Shown: in pieces, positions 13,226 through 20,774 of the stretch
How the letters are laid out: each line of letters opens with the position of its first letter
How positions within the stretch are numbered: position 1 is the first letter of the stretch
NCBI RefSeq assembly: GCF_934371575.1
Contig: NZ_CAKRNY010000053.1
Span: 1-23,245 of the forward strand
Length of the DNA: 23,245 nt
DNA from: an uncultured Blautia sp.
GTDB taxonomy: Bacteria; Bacillota; Clostridia; Lachnospirales; Lachnospiraceae
Direction of reading: 5' to 3'
The notes under the pieces: generated by a model
What the model saw: the letters and a program-made list of their open reading frames with translations, nothing else
The model's database searches: none
What the model was told of the DNA's origin: nothing
Made by a program: the position numbers and the translations under genes

Positions 13226-14176
13226 ATGAACTACATTGTATTTGACCTGGAATGGAATCAGAGTCCGGGAGGAAAAAGATGGTCCAACAGTCGTCTGCCT
13301 TTCGAAATTATAGAAATCGGCGCAGTAAAACTGAATGAAAAGAAAGAAATTGTGGACAGCTTTCAGCGCCTGATCAAACCCCAGGTGTACAACTGGATTC
13401 ATGACAGTATCCATGAAGTGATTCACATGAATTATAAGGACCTGCAGAATGGAACACCTTTTTCCCAGGCTGTTACAGAGTTTCTGGAATGGTGTGGTGA
13501 AGAATATATTTTCTTTACCTGGGGAAATCAGGATGTGATGGAGCTGCAGCGGAATATGAAATATTACGGCAAGCTTTCCCTGGTTCCGGGGCCTGTGACC
13601 TATTATGATGTGCAGAAATTGTTTGCCATCCGCTATGAGGAAAATGGCGAACGAAGAGCACTGGAGTTTGCCGCTGACAAAATGGGTGTGGAAAAAAAGA
13701 TGGACTTCCACCGTGCTCTGGGGGACGCGTATTACACCGCATGTGTTTTGCAGAAAATTGAAGATGCGTATATTTTTCCCAATTCTTCTCTGGATGTGTA
13801 CCAGAATCCCAAGAGCAAAAGAGAAGAAATTCATATTTCTTATCCAACCTATGATAAATACGTTTCCAGGGAATTTTATTCCAGGGAGAAGGCAATGAAG
13901 GACCGTGAAGTGACCAGTACGAAATGTCCTCTTTGTCACAACCCTGCCAAGAGAAAAGTCCGTTGGTTTATGAACAATTCCAAGGTATATTACAGCGTGT
14001 CTCTTTGTCAGGAGCATGGCTATGTATTGGGGAAGATCAGAATCCGACGGACGGAAGACAATATGTACTATGTGATTAAGAAGCTTACGAATATAACATC
14101 TGAAGAAGCCGATGAAATCAGGCAGAAGCGTGATGCCCACCGGGCAAAAAGGCGGGTAAAAAAAGAAGAAAAATAA
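13226..14176 (+). CDS. DEDDh-type 3'-5' exonuclease with C-terminal Cys/His metal site
   Basis: A 316-residue protein with an RNase T/DnaQ-like fold at residues 1-180. Exo I is FDLEWN (Asp7, Glu9), exo II lies around WGNQD (Asp103), and exo III is HRALGDAYYTA (His162, Asp167), which gives the DEDDh set needed for two-metal 3'-5' cleavage. After a charged linker, CPLCHNP (Cys234, Cys237) and LCQEHGY (Cys261, His264) form a likely zinc knuckle, followed by a very basic C-terminus. The start is set at ATG 13226 because AAGGAAG sits just before it and the frame's earlier ATG at 13172 lies within the promoter. Whether RNA or DNA is the substrate cannot be told; the basic tail and zinc site suggest nucleic-acid binding. 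Confidence 0.85.
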   Translation: MNYIVFDLEWNQSPGGKRWSNSRLPFEIIEIGAVKLNEKKEIVDSFQRLIKPQVYNWIHDSIHEVIHMNYKDLQNGTPFSQAVTEFLEWCGEEYIFFTWGNQDVMELQRNMKYYGKLSLVPGPVTYYDVQKLFAIRYEENGERRALEFAADKMGVEKKMDFHRALGDAYYTACVLQKIEDAYIFPNSSLDVYQNPKSKREEIHISYPTYDKYVSREFYSREKAMKDREVTSTKCPLCHNPAKRKVRWFMNNSKVYYSVSLCQEHGYVLGKIRIRRTEDNMYYVIKKLTNITSEEADEIRQKRDAHRAKRRVKKEEK

Positions 14177-14275
14177 AAAACTAACAATTGGTTAATAGAA
14201 AAATCCTCTCCTGACAGATACACTGATTAATAAGAAAAGTTACCAGTGTATATAAGAAAAAAAGGAGGGGATTTT

Positions 14276-15559
14276 ATGATTTTGAAAAAGTATTTCAAAA
14301 AGTGGGAGAAGTTTATCATAACGTTCATATTTGCAATGCTTATGATAATTTGCTTCGGACCGGAGCAGACACAGGCTGCGATCACGAAGAAAGCTACCCA
14401 GGACGGATTTATAATCAGTGGAAGCGGAACTCTGGATCTGCGAAGTGGAAATCGATTTAAGTATTATCTTAATTATCAGATTCCATCTGAAGAAGCAATG
14501 GATTATCAGGTGGACGCAACCATTACTTTTTCAAGGGATGATTTGTCTCTGAATTGGGTAAGCTTATGGCTGGATGATAACAGTACCTATTTGTATCCCA
14601 CTGGAGATAACAGCGCGCGGGGCTCAGAGTCCTTCAGTGAGTCAGGCAAGCTGGAAGTTATGGAAATAGGGCTGATTTACGATGGCTATATTCCGGAACA
14701 ATATGTGGATTTTAATATTACAGTAAATGTTCGGGAAAATCGCAAAAATGCAGATATCAAAATTTATCCGCCGGAAAATAATTATGATAAAACTACAGGC
14801 TTGTTTTTGGTAACAGTGGATGATCCGTATGTTTTTGCTTCAAATAAGGATTCGTCGAAATACTCTGTAAGTATTTCAGATCCATCAGTGGCAAAGGTTA
14901 CAGAGATTAAGACCAGTTCCAATGACAGCTTTAATGTAAGTGTTTATTTTCTGAAAGCCGGTTCAGCAGATTTTGTTTTTAAATACGGAAAGCAGACGCA
15001 AAAAATTTCATTTACAGTACGCAAAACGGTTATAACAGTCTCCAATTCCATTTCCCTTAAAGTGGGAGACACCACAAGGTTTTCTGATTATGTATTTAAA
15101 ACCGGCGGCGGAAGTATTACAATCAAGAAGGTAAAATCCAGCAATAAAAAGATTGTTGATGCAACAGGCGGTTTTATTACTGCGAAGAAGCCAGGCACTG
15201 CGAAGGTAAGCGCCCTGGTAAATGGCAAGCGAAGAACCATAACAGTAAACGTAAGTAAGAAACCTGCGCCAAAGCCTACACTGAAACAGCTTCGTGTAAA
15301 AGTAGTCGGTTATAAATATTATCCAACCTCAGGTAAAACCTATTACAAAACAAAATTTACCAACAAATCAAAAGCAACCATTACCAAAGTAAAGCTTCGT
15401 TTTACCATGACCATTAATGAAGAAATGACACGAACCATGACTTTTAAAGTTAACATAAAACCAGGAAAAACCAAGACGATGAAGCTTAATATAGGAAAAT
15501 TGATAGCAAATCCATCCAATATTAAAGTGAAATGTTTAAAGCTTTGGTATAAGAAGTAA
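14276..15559 (+). CDS. Secreted protein with Big2-like Ig domain, function unknown
   Basis: A 427-residue exported protein. Residues 1-35 form a signal peptide: basic KKYFKKWEK, a hydrophobic core FIITFIFAMLMIICF, then QTQAA. About residues 35-170 are an Asp/Tyr/Ser-rich beta domain I do not recognise. Around residues 255-330, ISLKVGDTTRFSDYV and KPGTAKVSALVNGKRRTITV match bacterial Ig-like Big2 repeats. The last 90 residues are Lys/Thr-rich and beta-forming. No LPxTG motif or C-terminal membrane anchor is seen, so release or wall association by charge is likely. The start is ATG 14276 because AAAGGAGGGG (14261-14270) lies 5 nt upstream. TACACTG 14219-14225 and CAGTGTA 14244-14250 form a dyad upstream. 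Confidence 0.8.
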   Translation: MILKKYFKKWEKFIITFIFAMLMIICFGPEQTQAAITKKATQDGFIISGSGTLDLRSGNRFKYYLNYQIPSEEAMDYQVDATITFSRDDLSLNWVSLWLDDNSTYLYPTGDNSARGSESFSESGKLEVMEIGLIYDGYIPEQYVDFNITVNVRENRKNADIKIYPPENNYDKTTGLFLVTVDDPYVFASNKDSSKYSVSISDPSVAKVTEIKTSSNDSFNVSVYFLKAGSADFVFKYGKQTQKISFTVRKTVITVSNSISLKVGDTTRFSDYVFKTGGGSITIKKVKSSNKKIVDATGGFITAKKPGTAKVSALVNGKRRTITVNVSKKPAPKPTLKQLRVKVVGYKYYPTSGKTYYKTKFTNKSKATITKVKLRFTMTINEEMTRTMTFKVNIKPGKTKTMKLNIGKLIANPSNIKVKCLKLWYKK

Positions 15560-15574
15560 AGTACAGAAAAAGAT

Positions 15575-15606
15575 CGGGCTGGAGCGTTCAAATACGCTCC
15601 AGCCCG
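15575..15606. terminator. Shared terminator between convergent genes
   Basis: Perfect 12-bp arms, 15575-15586 (CGGGCTGGAGCG) and 15595-15606, surround TTCAAATA. On the minus strand the hairpin is followed by ATCTTTTTC, a good T-run, so it best serves the carboxypeptidase gene. On the plus strand only TTGTCT follows. Confidence 0.85.
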
Positions 15607-15630
15607 TTGTCTGTAGTTGGGAAATTACGT

Positions 15631-16896
15631 TTATGCTTTGGGAATCGTCAGCAGATTCGTCAGAATCGACCTCTCATACTGCATTCCCCATCCGACCATC
15701 TGACCATTGAAATAATATTTACTCTTCAATCTTAACGGCCCTACTGCATTGGAAAGAATAGCCTGCTTCTTGGTAAGGGTGCCAAGGTCAGTTCCATTTG
15801 GAACAGTGACGTAAACATTCTTTGTGTAATAGAACGGATAGGTATTTCCGCAATTGTTCAGCAGATACTCTTCACTTGGAAGATTTTTCTTAGGTACCGG
15901 GTTCTTGCTGATTTTGACCTTCTGGTCTTCAAAATTATCAAAACCGTAATCCAGAAGGCTTTTGGTATCACTCCATGCACCGTTTACAGAATTCAGGACA
16001 ACTGCGACAAGTGTCATATTGCCACGCTTCGCATAGGTGATCAGTGTTGAACCGGCAGCGTCTGTATATCCTGTTTTTCCTCCGAGAACACCATCGTAAG
16101 CGTAATCCCTGCCTGCCATCATTTTGTGATGATTGAGAAGGTAACGGGTTTCTTTAAAGATATTTGTTGGCGGAATGTTGTAAAGGTCTGTTGTGAAAAA
16201 CTTCCTGCAAAGAGGATTCTGCCAGGCTGCCTTGGCTATTTTCGCCATATCGTTTGCAGTGGTAACGTGGGTCTCATCCGGGAGTCCATTTGGGTTATTG
16301 AAATGGGAATTTTTGCAGCCAAGCTGCTGTGCCCTGGTATTCATCAATTCTACAAATTTCTTCACAGAACCGGAAACCTCTTCGCCGATACCAAGAGCCA
16401 TTTCATTAGCTGATTCCAGCATCAGTGCCATCAGACACTGCTCAACTGTGAAAACTTCCCCTGCATCACCATAAATAGTGGAGCTTCCGGCTTCAATTCC
16501 ATAAGCTGCCTGCTGGGATAATGTAAGCTGTGCAGAGGTGTCCAGGTTTTCACATCCCAGAAGACAGGTGAGAAGCTTGGTGATACTGGCTGGATAAAGC
16601 TGGGTGTCAGCATTCTTGGAATAGAGAATTGCTTCTGTATTCAAATCCATGAGAACTGCAGCCTGAGCCTCAATCTGGGGACCCTTCGGCCAGTCCTGAA
16701 CAGAGTCTGTGTCAGCCGCCTGTGCATAGTATTGTGTATGAGGATCGGGAGTAGGTGTAACAGATGCTGTTGTATCTGCTGCAGTGGTGTCAGTGGCTTC
16801 TGCAAGAACAGTGCCAGCTTGCCCAAGCAGCATTCCTGTTGCAAGAACTCCGCAGAAAATTCGTTTTATTTTCATTTGAAGATTTCTTCTGCGCAT
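15631..16896 (-). CDS. dacF: D-alanyl-D-alanine carboxypeptidase (PBP5/DacF type)
   Basis: A 421-residue serine peptidase that trims the terminal D-Ala from peptidoglycan stem peptides outside the membrane. The signal peptide is residues 1-32 (basic start, then FCGVLATGMLLGQAGTVLA), followed by a Thr/Ala/Pro low-complexity spacer (34-52). The catalytic S11 motifs are all present: SITK (Ser104, Lys107), SAN (162-164) and KTG (274-276, in GGKTGYT). The C-terminal part (about 320-421) fits the PBP5 beta domain, but no clear amphipathic membrane-anchoring helix is obvious at the very end. AGAAAGGA lies 6 nt before the ATG on the minus strand; Met8 is a second possible start. The symbol denotes family, not proven orthology. 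Confidence 0.92.
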   Translation of the reverse strand: MRRRNLQMKIKRIFCGVLATGMLLGQAGTVLAEATDTTAADTTASVTPTPDPHTQYYAQAADTDSVQDWPKGPQIEAQAAVLMDLNTEAILYSKNADTQLYPASITKLLTCLLGCENLDTSAQLTLSQQAAYGIEAGSSTIYGDAGEVFTVEQCLMALMLESANEMALGIGEEVSGSVKKFVELMNTRAQQLGCKNSHFNNPNGLPDETHVTTANDMAKIAKAAWQNPLCRKFFTTDLYNIPPTNIFKETRYLLNHHKMMAGRDYAYDGVLGGKTGYTDAAGSTLITYAKRGNMTLVAVVLNSVNGAWSDTKSLLDYGFDNFEDQKVKISKNPVPKKNLPSEEYLLNNCGNTYPFYYTKNVYVTVPNGTDLGTLTKKQAILSNAVGPLRLKSKYYFNGQMVGWGMQYERSILTNLLTIPKA

Positions 16897-16928
16897 ATAA
16901 AATCCTTTCTTACTAAATGTATATAGAA

Positions 16929-16995
16929 CTGCAAACTCCGCTTGCAGCTACGTTTGCGTAGCATAATATTTCAATGCTACACCTTGAAATATTAT
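16929..16995. repeat. Three hairpins between dacF-type gene and ileS promoter
   Basis: CTGCAA 16929-16934 pairs with TTGCAG 16942-16947. GCTACG 16947-16952 pairs with CGTAGC 16957-16962. A perfect 12-bp arm, 16963-16974 (ATAATATTTCAA), pairs with 16984-16995. GCTAC recurs in the loop at 16976-16980 and could instead pair with GTAGC 16958-16962. On the minus strand they would lie in the leader of the carboxypeptidase gene if TATAAT at 16999-17004 (minus) is its -10; no good -35 accompanies it. Bases 16996-17120 show nothing else I recognise. Confidence 0.65.
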
Positions 16996-17120
16996 TTTAT
17001 TATACCACTTTTCCCTGTATGAAAATATTAAAAGAGTGTGAATTGTTCCTGTCATCTGGAAAAATCGACAAATCCAGCAGATTTCCCCGTATTCTCCTAG
17101 CTTTTTCGGCGGAAAAACAC

Positions 17121-17150
17121 TTGACATATAGAAATTCAGACCCTTATAAT
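17121..17150 (+). promoter_or_regulatory. Consensus sigma-A promoter of ileS
   Basis: TTGACA (17121-17126) and TATAAT (17145-17150) are both perfect, with an 18-nt spacer. The start site near 17157 gives a leader of about 350 nt that contains the T-box. Confidence 0.92.
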
Positions 17151-17164
17151 AGACAGGAAACAGA

Positions 17165-17454
17165 ATAGTTAAAGACTGCGATGGAGACAGTAAGCTGGCT
17201 TTGAACGTTTAAGATCACAGGGGAGAAGCGTTCCCGGATCTTTTCAGCGAGACGGGGATGGTGTAAGCCCGATACAAGTAGATTCAGCCGAAGATCACTC
17301 CGGAGTTTTATCTCTGAAGGAATCAGTAGGAGGTAACGGAATTCCCCCGTTACAGGGAGCGTGTATCGGCTGCATGTGTAAGCCCGTACAATGTAACAGG
17401 TGGTATAACGAGTGCTGACAGCTTTCGTCCTTTTGCAGGATGGAAGCTTTTTTT
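17165..17454 (+). ncRNA. T-box riboswitch (tRNA-Ile) with terminator controlling ileS
   Basis: Uncharged tRNA-Ile binding switches the leader from terminator to antiterminator. Stem I includes GGAGACAGTAA near its base, the distal loop region around GGGGATGGTGTAAGCCC and a likely AUC specifier at 17294-17296 in GAAGATCACTCCGGAG. GTAACGG 17333-17339 pairs with CCGTTAC 17347-17353 as a middle stem. In the T-box, AGG 17398-17400 and ACGA 17408-17411 pair with CCT 17429-17431 and TCGT 17425-17428, leaving the 7-nt bulge TGGTATA. Its TGGT is complementary to ACCA of a tRNA with discriminator A. The competing terminator has arms 17420-17430 and 17438-17448 followed by T7 (17448-17454). The Ile specifier agrees with the downstream gene. 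The 5' boundary is approximate. Confidence 0.93.
17420..17454 (+). terminator. T-box regulated terminator of ileS
   Basis: AGCTTTCGTCC (17420-17430) and GGATGGAAGCT (17438-17448) form 11 pairs, two of them G-T, around TTTTGCA. T7 ends at 17454. The 5' arm is also the 3' half of the antiterminator. Confidence 0.93.
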
Positions 17455-17510
17455 ATGTAATAGGAAATTTCAACAGCAATCGACTGATAATTTTTAAGGA
17501 GGAAAAAGCT

Positions 17511-20500
17511 TTGTACCAGAAAGTAGACACGAATCTGAATTTCGTAGATCGCGAGAAAAAAGTAGAAGAATTCTGGAAAGAAAACCATATTTTCGAAAAA
17601 AGTATGGAAAACCGTAAAGAAGGCCCGACTTACACATTCTATGACGGACCGCCAACTGCAAACGGCAAGCCGCATATCGGCCATGTACTGACACGTGTTA
17701 TCAAGGATATGATCCCGAGATACCGCGCAATGAAGGGTTACATGGTTCCGCGTAAGGCAGGATGGGATACCCATGGTCTTCCGGTAGAGCTTGAAGTAGA
17801 GAAGAAGCTTGGTCTGGATGGAAAAGAGCAGATCGAGGAATACGGTATGGAGCCGTTCATCCAGCAGTGTAAAGAGAGTGTCTGGAAATACAAAGGAATG
17901 TGGGAGGATTTCTCCTCAACAGTTGGTTTCTGGGCAGATATGGAGCATCCATATGTAACCTATGAGGACAATTATATTGAGTCCGAGTGGTGGGCACTGA
18001 AAGAAATCTGGAACAAAGGTCTCTTATACAAAGGCTTCAAGATCGTTCCTTACTGCCCACGCTGCGGAACCCCGCTTTCATCCCAGGAGGTTTCCCAGGG
18101 CTATAAATTAGTAAAAGAGCGTTCTGCAATCGCACGTTTCAAAGTGGTTGGAGAGGACGCATATTTCCTGGCATGGACTACCACACCGTGGACACTGCCT
18201 TCTAACGTTGCGCTTTGTGTAAATCCGGATGAGACTTACTGTAAAGTAAAAGCAGCAGACGGATACACTTACTATATGGCAGAAGCACTTCTTGACAAAG
18301 TACTTGGCAAGCTTGCAAAGGAAGAAGAGCCTGCATATGAGGTTCTGGAAACTTATAAAGGTAAAGATCTGGAATACAAGGAATATGAGCCGCTGTTTAA
18401 ATGCACCGGTGACTATGTAGCATCCAAGGGCAAGAAAGCGCATTATCTCGTATGTGATAACTACGTTACCATGAGTGATGGTACCGGTATCGTTCATATC
18501 GCTCCTGCATTCGGTGAAGACGACAGCCGTGTAGGACGTGAATATGACCTTCCATTTGTACAGTTTGTAGATGGCAAGGGTGATCTTACTGCTGAGACAC
18601 CATATGCCGGTGTATTTGTTAAGAAAGCAGACCCAATGGTACTGGCTGATCTTGAAAAAGAAGGCAAGCTGTTCGATGCTCCGAAATTTGAGCATGATTA
18701 CCCACACTGCTGGCGTTGTGATACACCACTGATCTACTATGCAAGAGAATCCTGGTTTATCAAAATGACAGCTGTTAAAGACGATCTGATCCGCAATAAC
18801 AATACCATTAACTGGATCCCGGAGAGCATCGGTAAAGGACGTTTCGGTGACTGGCTTGAGAACGTTCAGGACTGGGGAATCAGCCGTAACCGTTACTGGG
18901 GAACTCCACTGAATATCTGGGAGTGCAGCTGCGGTCATATGGAATCTGTTGGAAGCCGTCAGGATCTCTATGAGAAAACTGGTGACGAGCGCGCCAAGAC
19001 CGTAGAGCTTCACCGCCCATACATTGACGAGCTTACCATGAAGTGTCCGGAGTGTGGAGGCACTATGCACCGTGTACCGGAGGTTATTGACTGCTGGTTC
19101 GATTCCGGAGCAATGCCATTTGCACAGCATCATTATCCATTTGAGAATCAGGAGCTGTTCAAACAGCAGTTCCCGGCAAACTTTATTTCCGAGGCTGTTG
19201 ACCAGACAAGAGGATGGTTCTACTCCCTTCTTGCTGAGTCTACTCTTCTGTTTAATCAGGCTCCATATAAGAACGTTATCGTTCTTGGACATGTTCAGGA
19301 TGAGAATGGCCAGAAGATGAGTAAGTCCAAAGGAAATGCAGTGGATCCGTTTGATGCACTTCAGACTTACGGTGCAGATGCGATCCGCTGGTACTTCTAC
19401 ATCAACAGTGCACCATGGCTGCCGAACCGTTTCCATGGCAAGGCTGTTCAGGAAGGTCAGCGTAAATTCATGGGTACTCTGTGGAATACCTATGCATTCT
19501 TTGTACTTTATGCAAATATTGATAACTTCGATGCTACCAAATATACACTTGACTATGACAAGCTTCCGGTTATGGATAAGTGGCTCCTCAGCAAGCTGAA
19601 TACACTTGTAAAGACCGTTGACGAGGATCTGAACGACTATAAGATTCCGGAGACTGCAAGAGCACTTCAGGGCTTTGTAGACGAGATGAGTAACTGGTAT
19701 GTAAGACGCTGCCGTGAGCGTTTCTGGGCAAAAGGCATGGAGCAGGATAAGATCAATGCTTACATGACACTTTACACAGCACTGGTAACAGTTGCCAAGG
19801 CTGCAGCTCCGATGATCCCGTTCATGACAGAGGATATTTACCAGAACCTTGTAAGATCTCTGGATAAAACAGCTCCGGAGAGTATCCATCTCTGCGACTT
19901 CCCGGAAGTAAAAGAAGAGTGGATCAACAAAGATCTGGAAGAAAATATGGAAGAAGTTCTGGATGTTGTTGTTCTTGGCCGTGCATGCCGTAACACAGCA
20001 AACATCAAGAACCGTCAGCCAATCGGAACCATGTATGTAAAAGCTCCGAAGGTGATGGATAAATATTTCACAGACATTATTGCAGACGAGCTGAATGTAA
20101 AAGAAGTGAAATTTGCAGATGACGTGGAATCCTTCATTTCCTACAGCTTCAAACCACAGCTTCGTACAGTTGGACCGAAATATGGCAAGCTTCTTGGCGG
20201 AATCCGTACTGCACTTGCAGAAATCAACGGAAGCAAGGCTATGAGCGACCTGAAAACAAACGGTGTACTTGTGCTTGATATCGATGGAAACAAGGTTGAG
20301 CTTACAGAGGAAGACCTGCTCATCGAGACTGCACAGACAGAAGGCTATGTAACAGAGTCAGAAGGCGAGACCGCTGTTGTTCTGGATACAAACCTTACAC
20401 CTGAGCTGATCGAAGAGGGATTTGTCCGCGAGATCATCAGTAAAGTACAGACCATGCGTAAAGAAGCTGGATTCGAGGTTATGGATAAGATCCGTGTTTC

Positions 20501-20663
20501 TGTAAAAGATAATGACAAGATTATCGAGACCATGAAGGCAAACGAGGCTGAGATCAAATCTGAAGTTCTGGCTGAGGAAGTCGTTTATGGCGAGACAGAT
20601 GGTTATGTAAAAGAGTGGAATATCAATAAAGAGCATGTAACTCTTGGTGTAACAAAGCTCTGA
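17511..20663 (+). CDS. ileS: Isoleucyl-tRNA synthetase, long (about 1050-residue) type
   Basis: Charges tRNA-Ile in the cytoplasm. Class I motifs are HIGH (55-58, in TANGKPHIGHVL) and KMSKS (602-606). The CP1 editing domain shows TTTPWTLPSN and GTGIVHIAPAFGEDD. YCPRCGTPL and CSCGH...CPECGG are candidate metal sites. The length of 1050 and the text around GWDTHGLPVELEVEKKLGL match the long, eukaryote-like IleRS group rather than the roughly 930-residue E. coli type. The start is TTG 17511: AAGGAGG (17496-17502) lies 8 nt upstream, and the homologous N-terminus LYQKVDTNLNFVDREKKVEEFW begins here. The open frame extends upstream to an ATG at 17412, but that lies in the T-box and before the terminator. 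Glycogen phosphorylase follows after 111 nt with no clear terminator between. Confidence 0.96.
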   Translation: MYQKVDTNLNFVDREKKVEEFWKENHIFEKSMENRKEGPTYTFYDGPPTANGKPHIGHVLTRVIKDMIPRYRAMKGYMVPRKAGWDTHGLPVELEVEKKLGLDGKEQIEEYGMEPFIQQCKESVWKYKGMWEDFSSTVGFWADMEHPYVTYEDNYIESEWWALKEIWNKGLLYKGFKIVPYCPRCGTPLSSQEVSQGYKLVKERSAIARFKVVGEDAYFLAWTTTPWTLPSNVALCVNPDETYCKVKAADGYTYYMAEALLDKVLGKLAKEEEPAYEVLETYKGKDLEYKEYEPLFKCTGDYVASKGKKAHYLVCDNYVTMSDGTGIVHIAPAFGEDDSRVGREYDLPFVQFVDGKGDLTAETPYAGVFVKKADPMVLADLEKEGKLFDAPKFEHDYPHCWRCDTPLIYYARESWFIKMTAVKDDLIRNNNTINWIPESIGKGRFGDWLENVQDWGISRNRYWGTPLNIWECSCGHMESVGSRQDLYEKTGDERAKTVELHRPYIDELTMKCPECGGTMHRVPEVIDCWFDSGAMPFAQHHYPFENQELFKQQFPANFISEAVDQTRGWFYSLLAESTLLFNQAPYKNVIVLGHVQDENGQKMSKSKGNAVDPFDALQTYGADAIRWYFYINSAPWLPNRFHGKAVQEGQRKFMGTLWNTYAFFVLYANIDNFDATKYTLDYDKLPVMDKWLLSKLNTLVKTVDEDLNDYKIPETARALQGFVDEMSNWYVRRCRERFWAKGMEQDKINAYMTLYTALVTVAKAAAPMIPFMTEDIYQNLVRSLDKTAPESIHLCDFPEVKEEWINKDLEENMEEVLDVVVLGRACRNTANIKNRQPIGTMYVKAPKVMDKYFTDIIADELNVKEVKFADDVESFISYSFKPQLRTVGPKYGKLLGGIRTALAEINGSKAMSDLKTNGVLVLDIDGNKVELTEEDLLIETAQTEGYVTESEGETAVVLDTNLTPELIEEGFVREIISKVQTMRKEAGFEVMDKIRVSVKDNDKIIETMKANEAEIKSEVLAEEVVYGETDGYVKEWNINKEHVTLGVTKL

Positions 20664-20774
20664 TTTAACAATAATTTCACTTTTGGTTCTATGTTTTGAG
20701 ACATTTTACAGTTTACCGCATTTGCCGCAGGATTCAGGGCAGATGTTAATGAAACATACAACAGGAGGAACAAA

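Noticed and set aside
18108..19889. 593-codon open frame on the minus strand inside ileS
   Set aside because: It lies entirely antisense to a confident ileS and has no ribosome site or recognisable domain. It is an artefact of strongly biased codon use on the coding strand.
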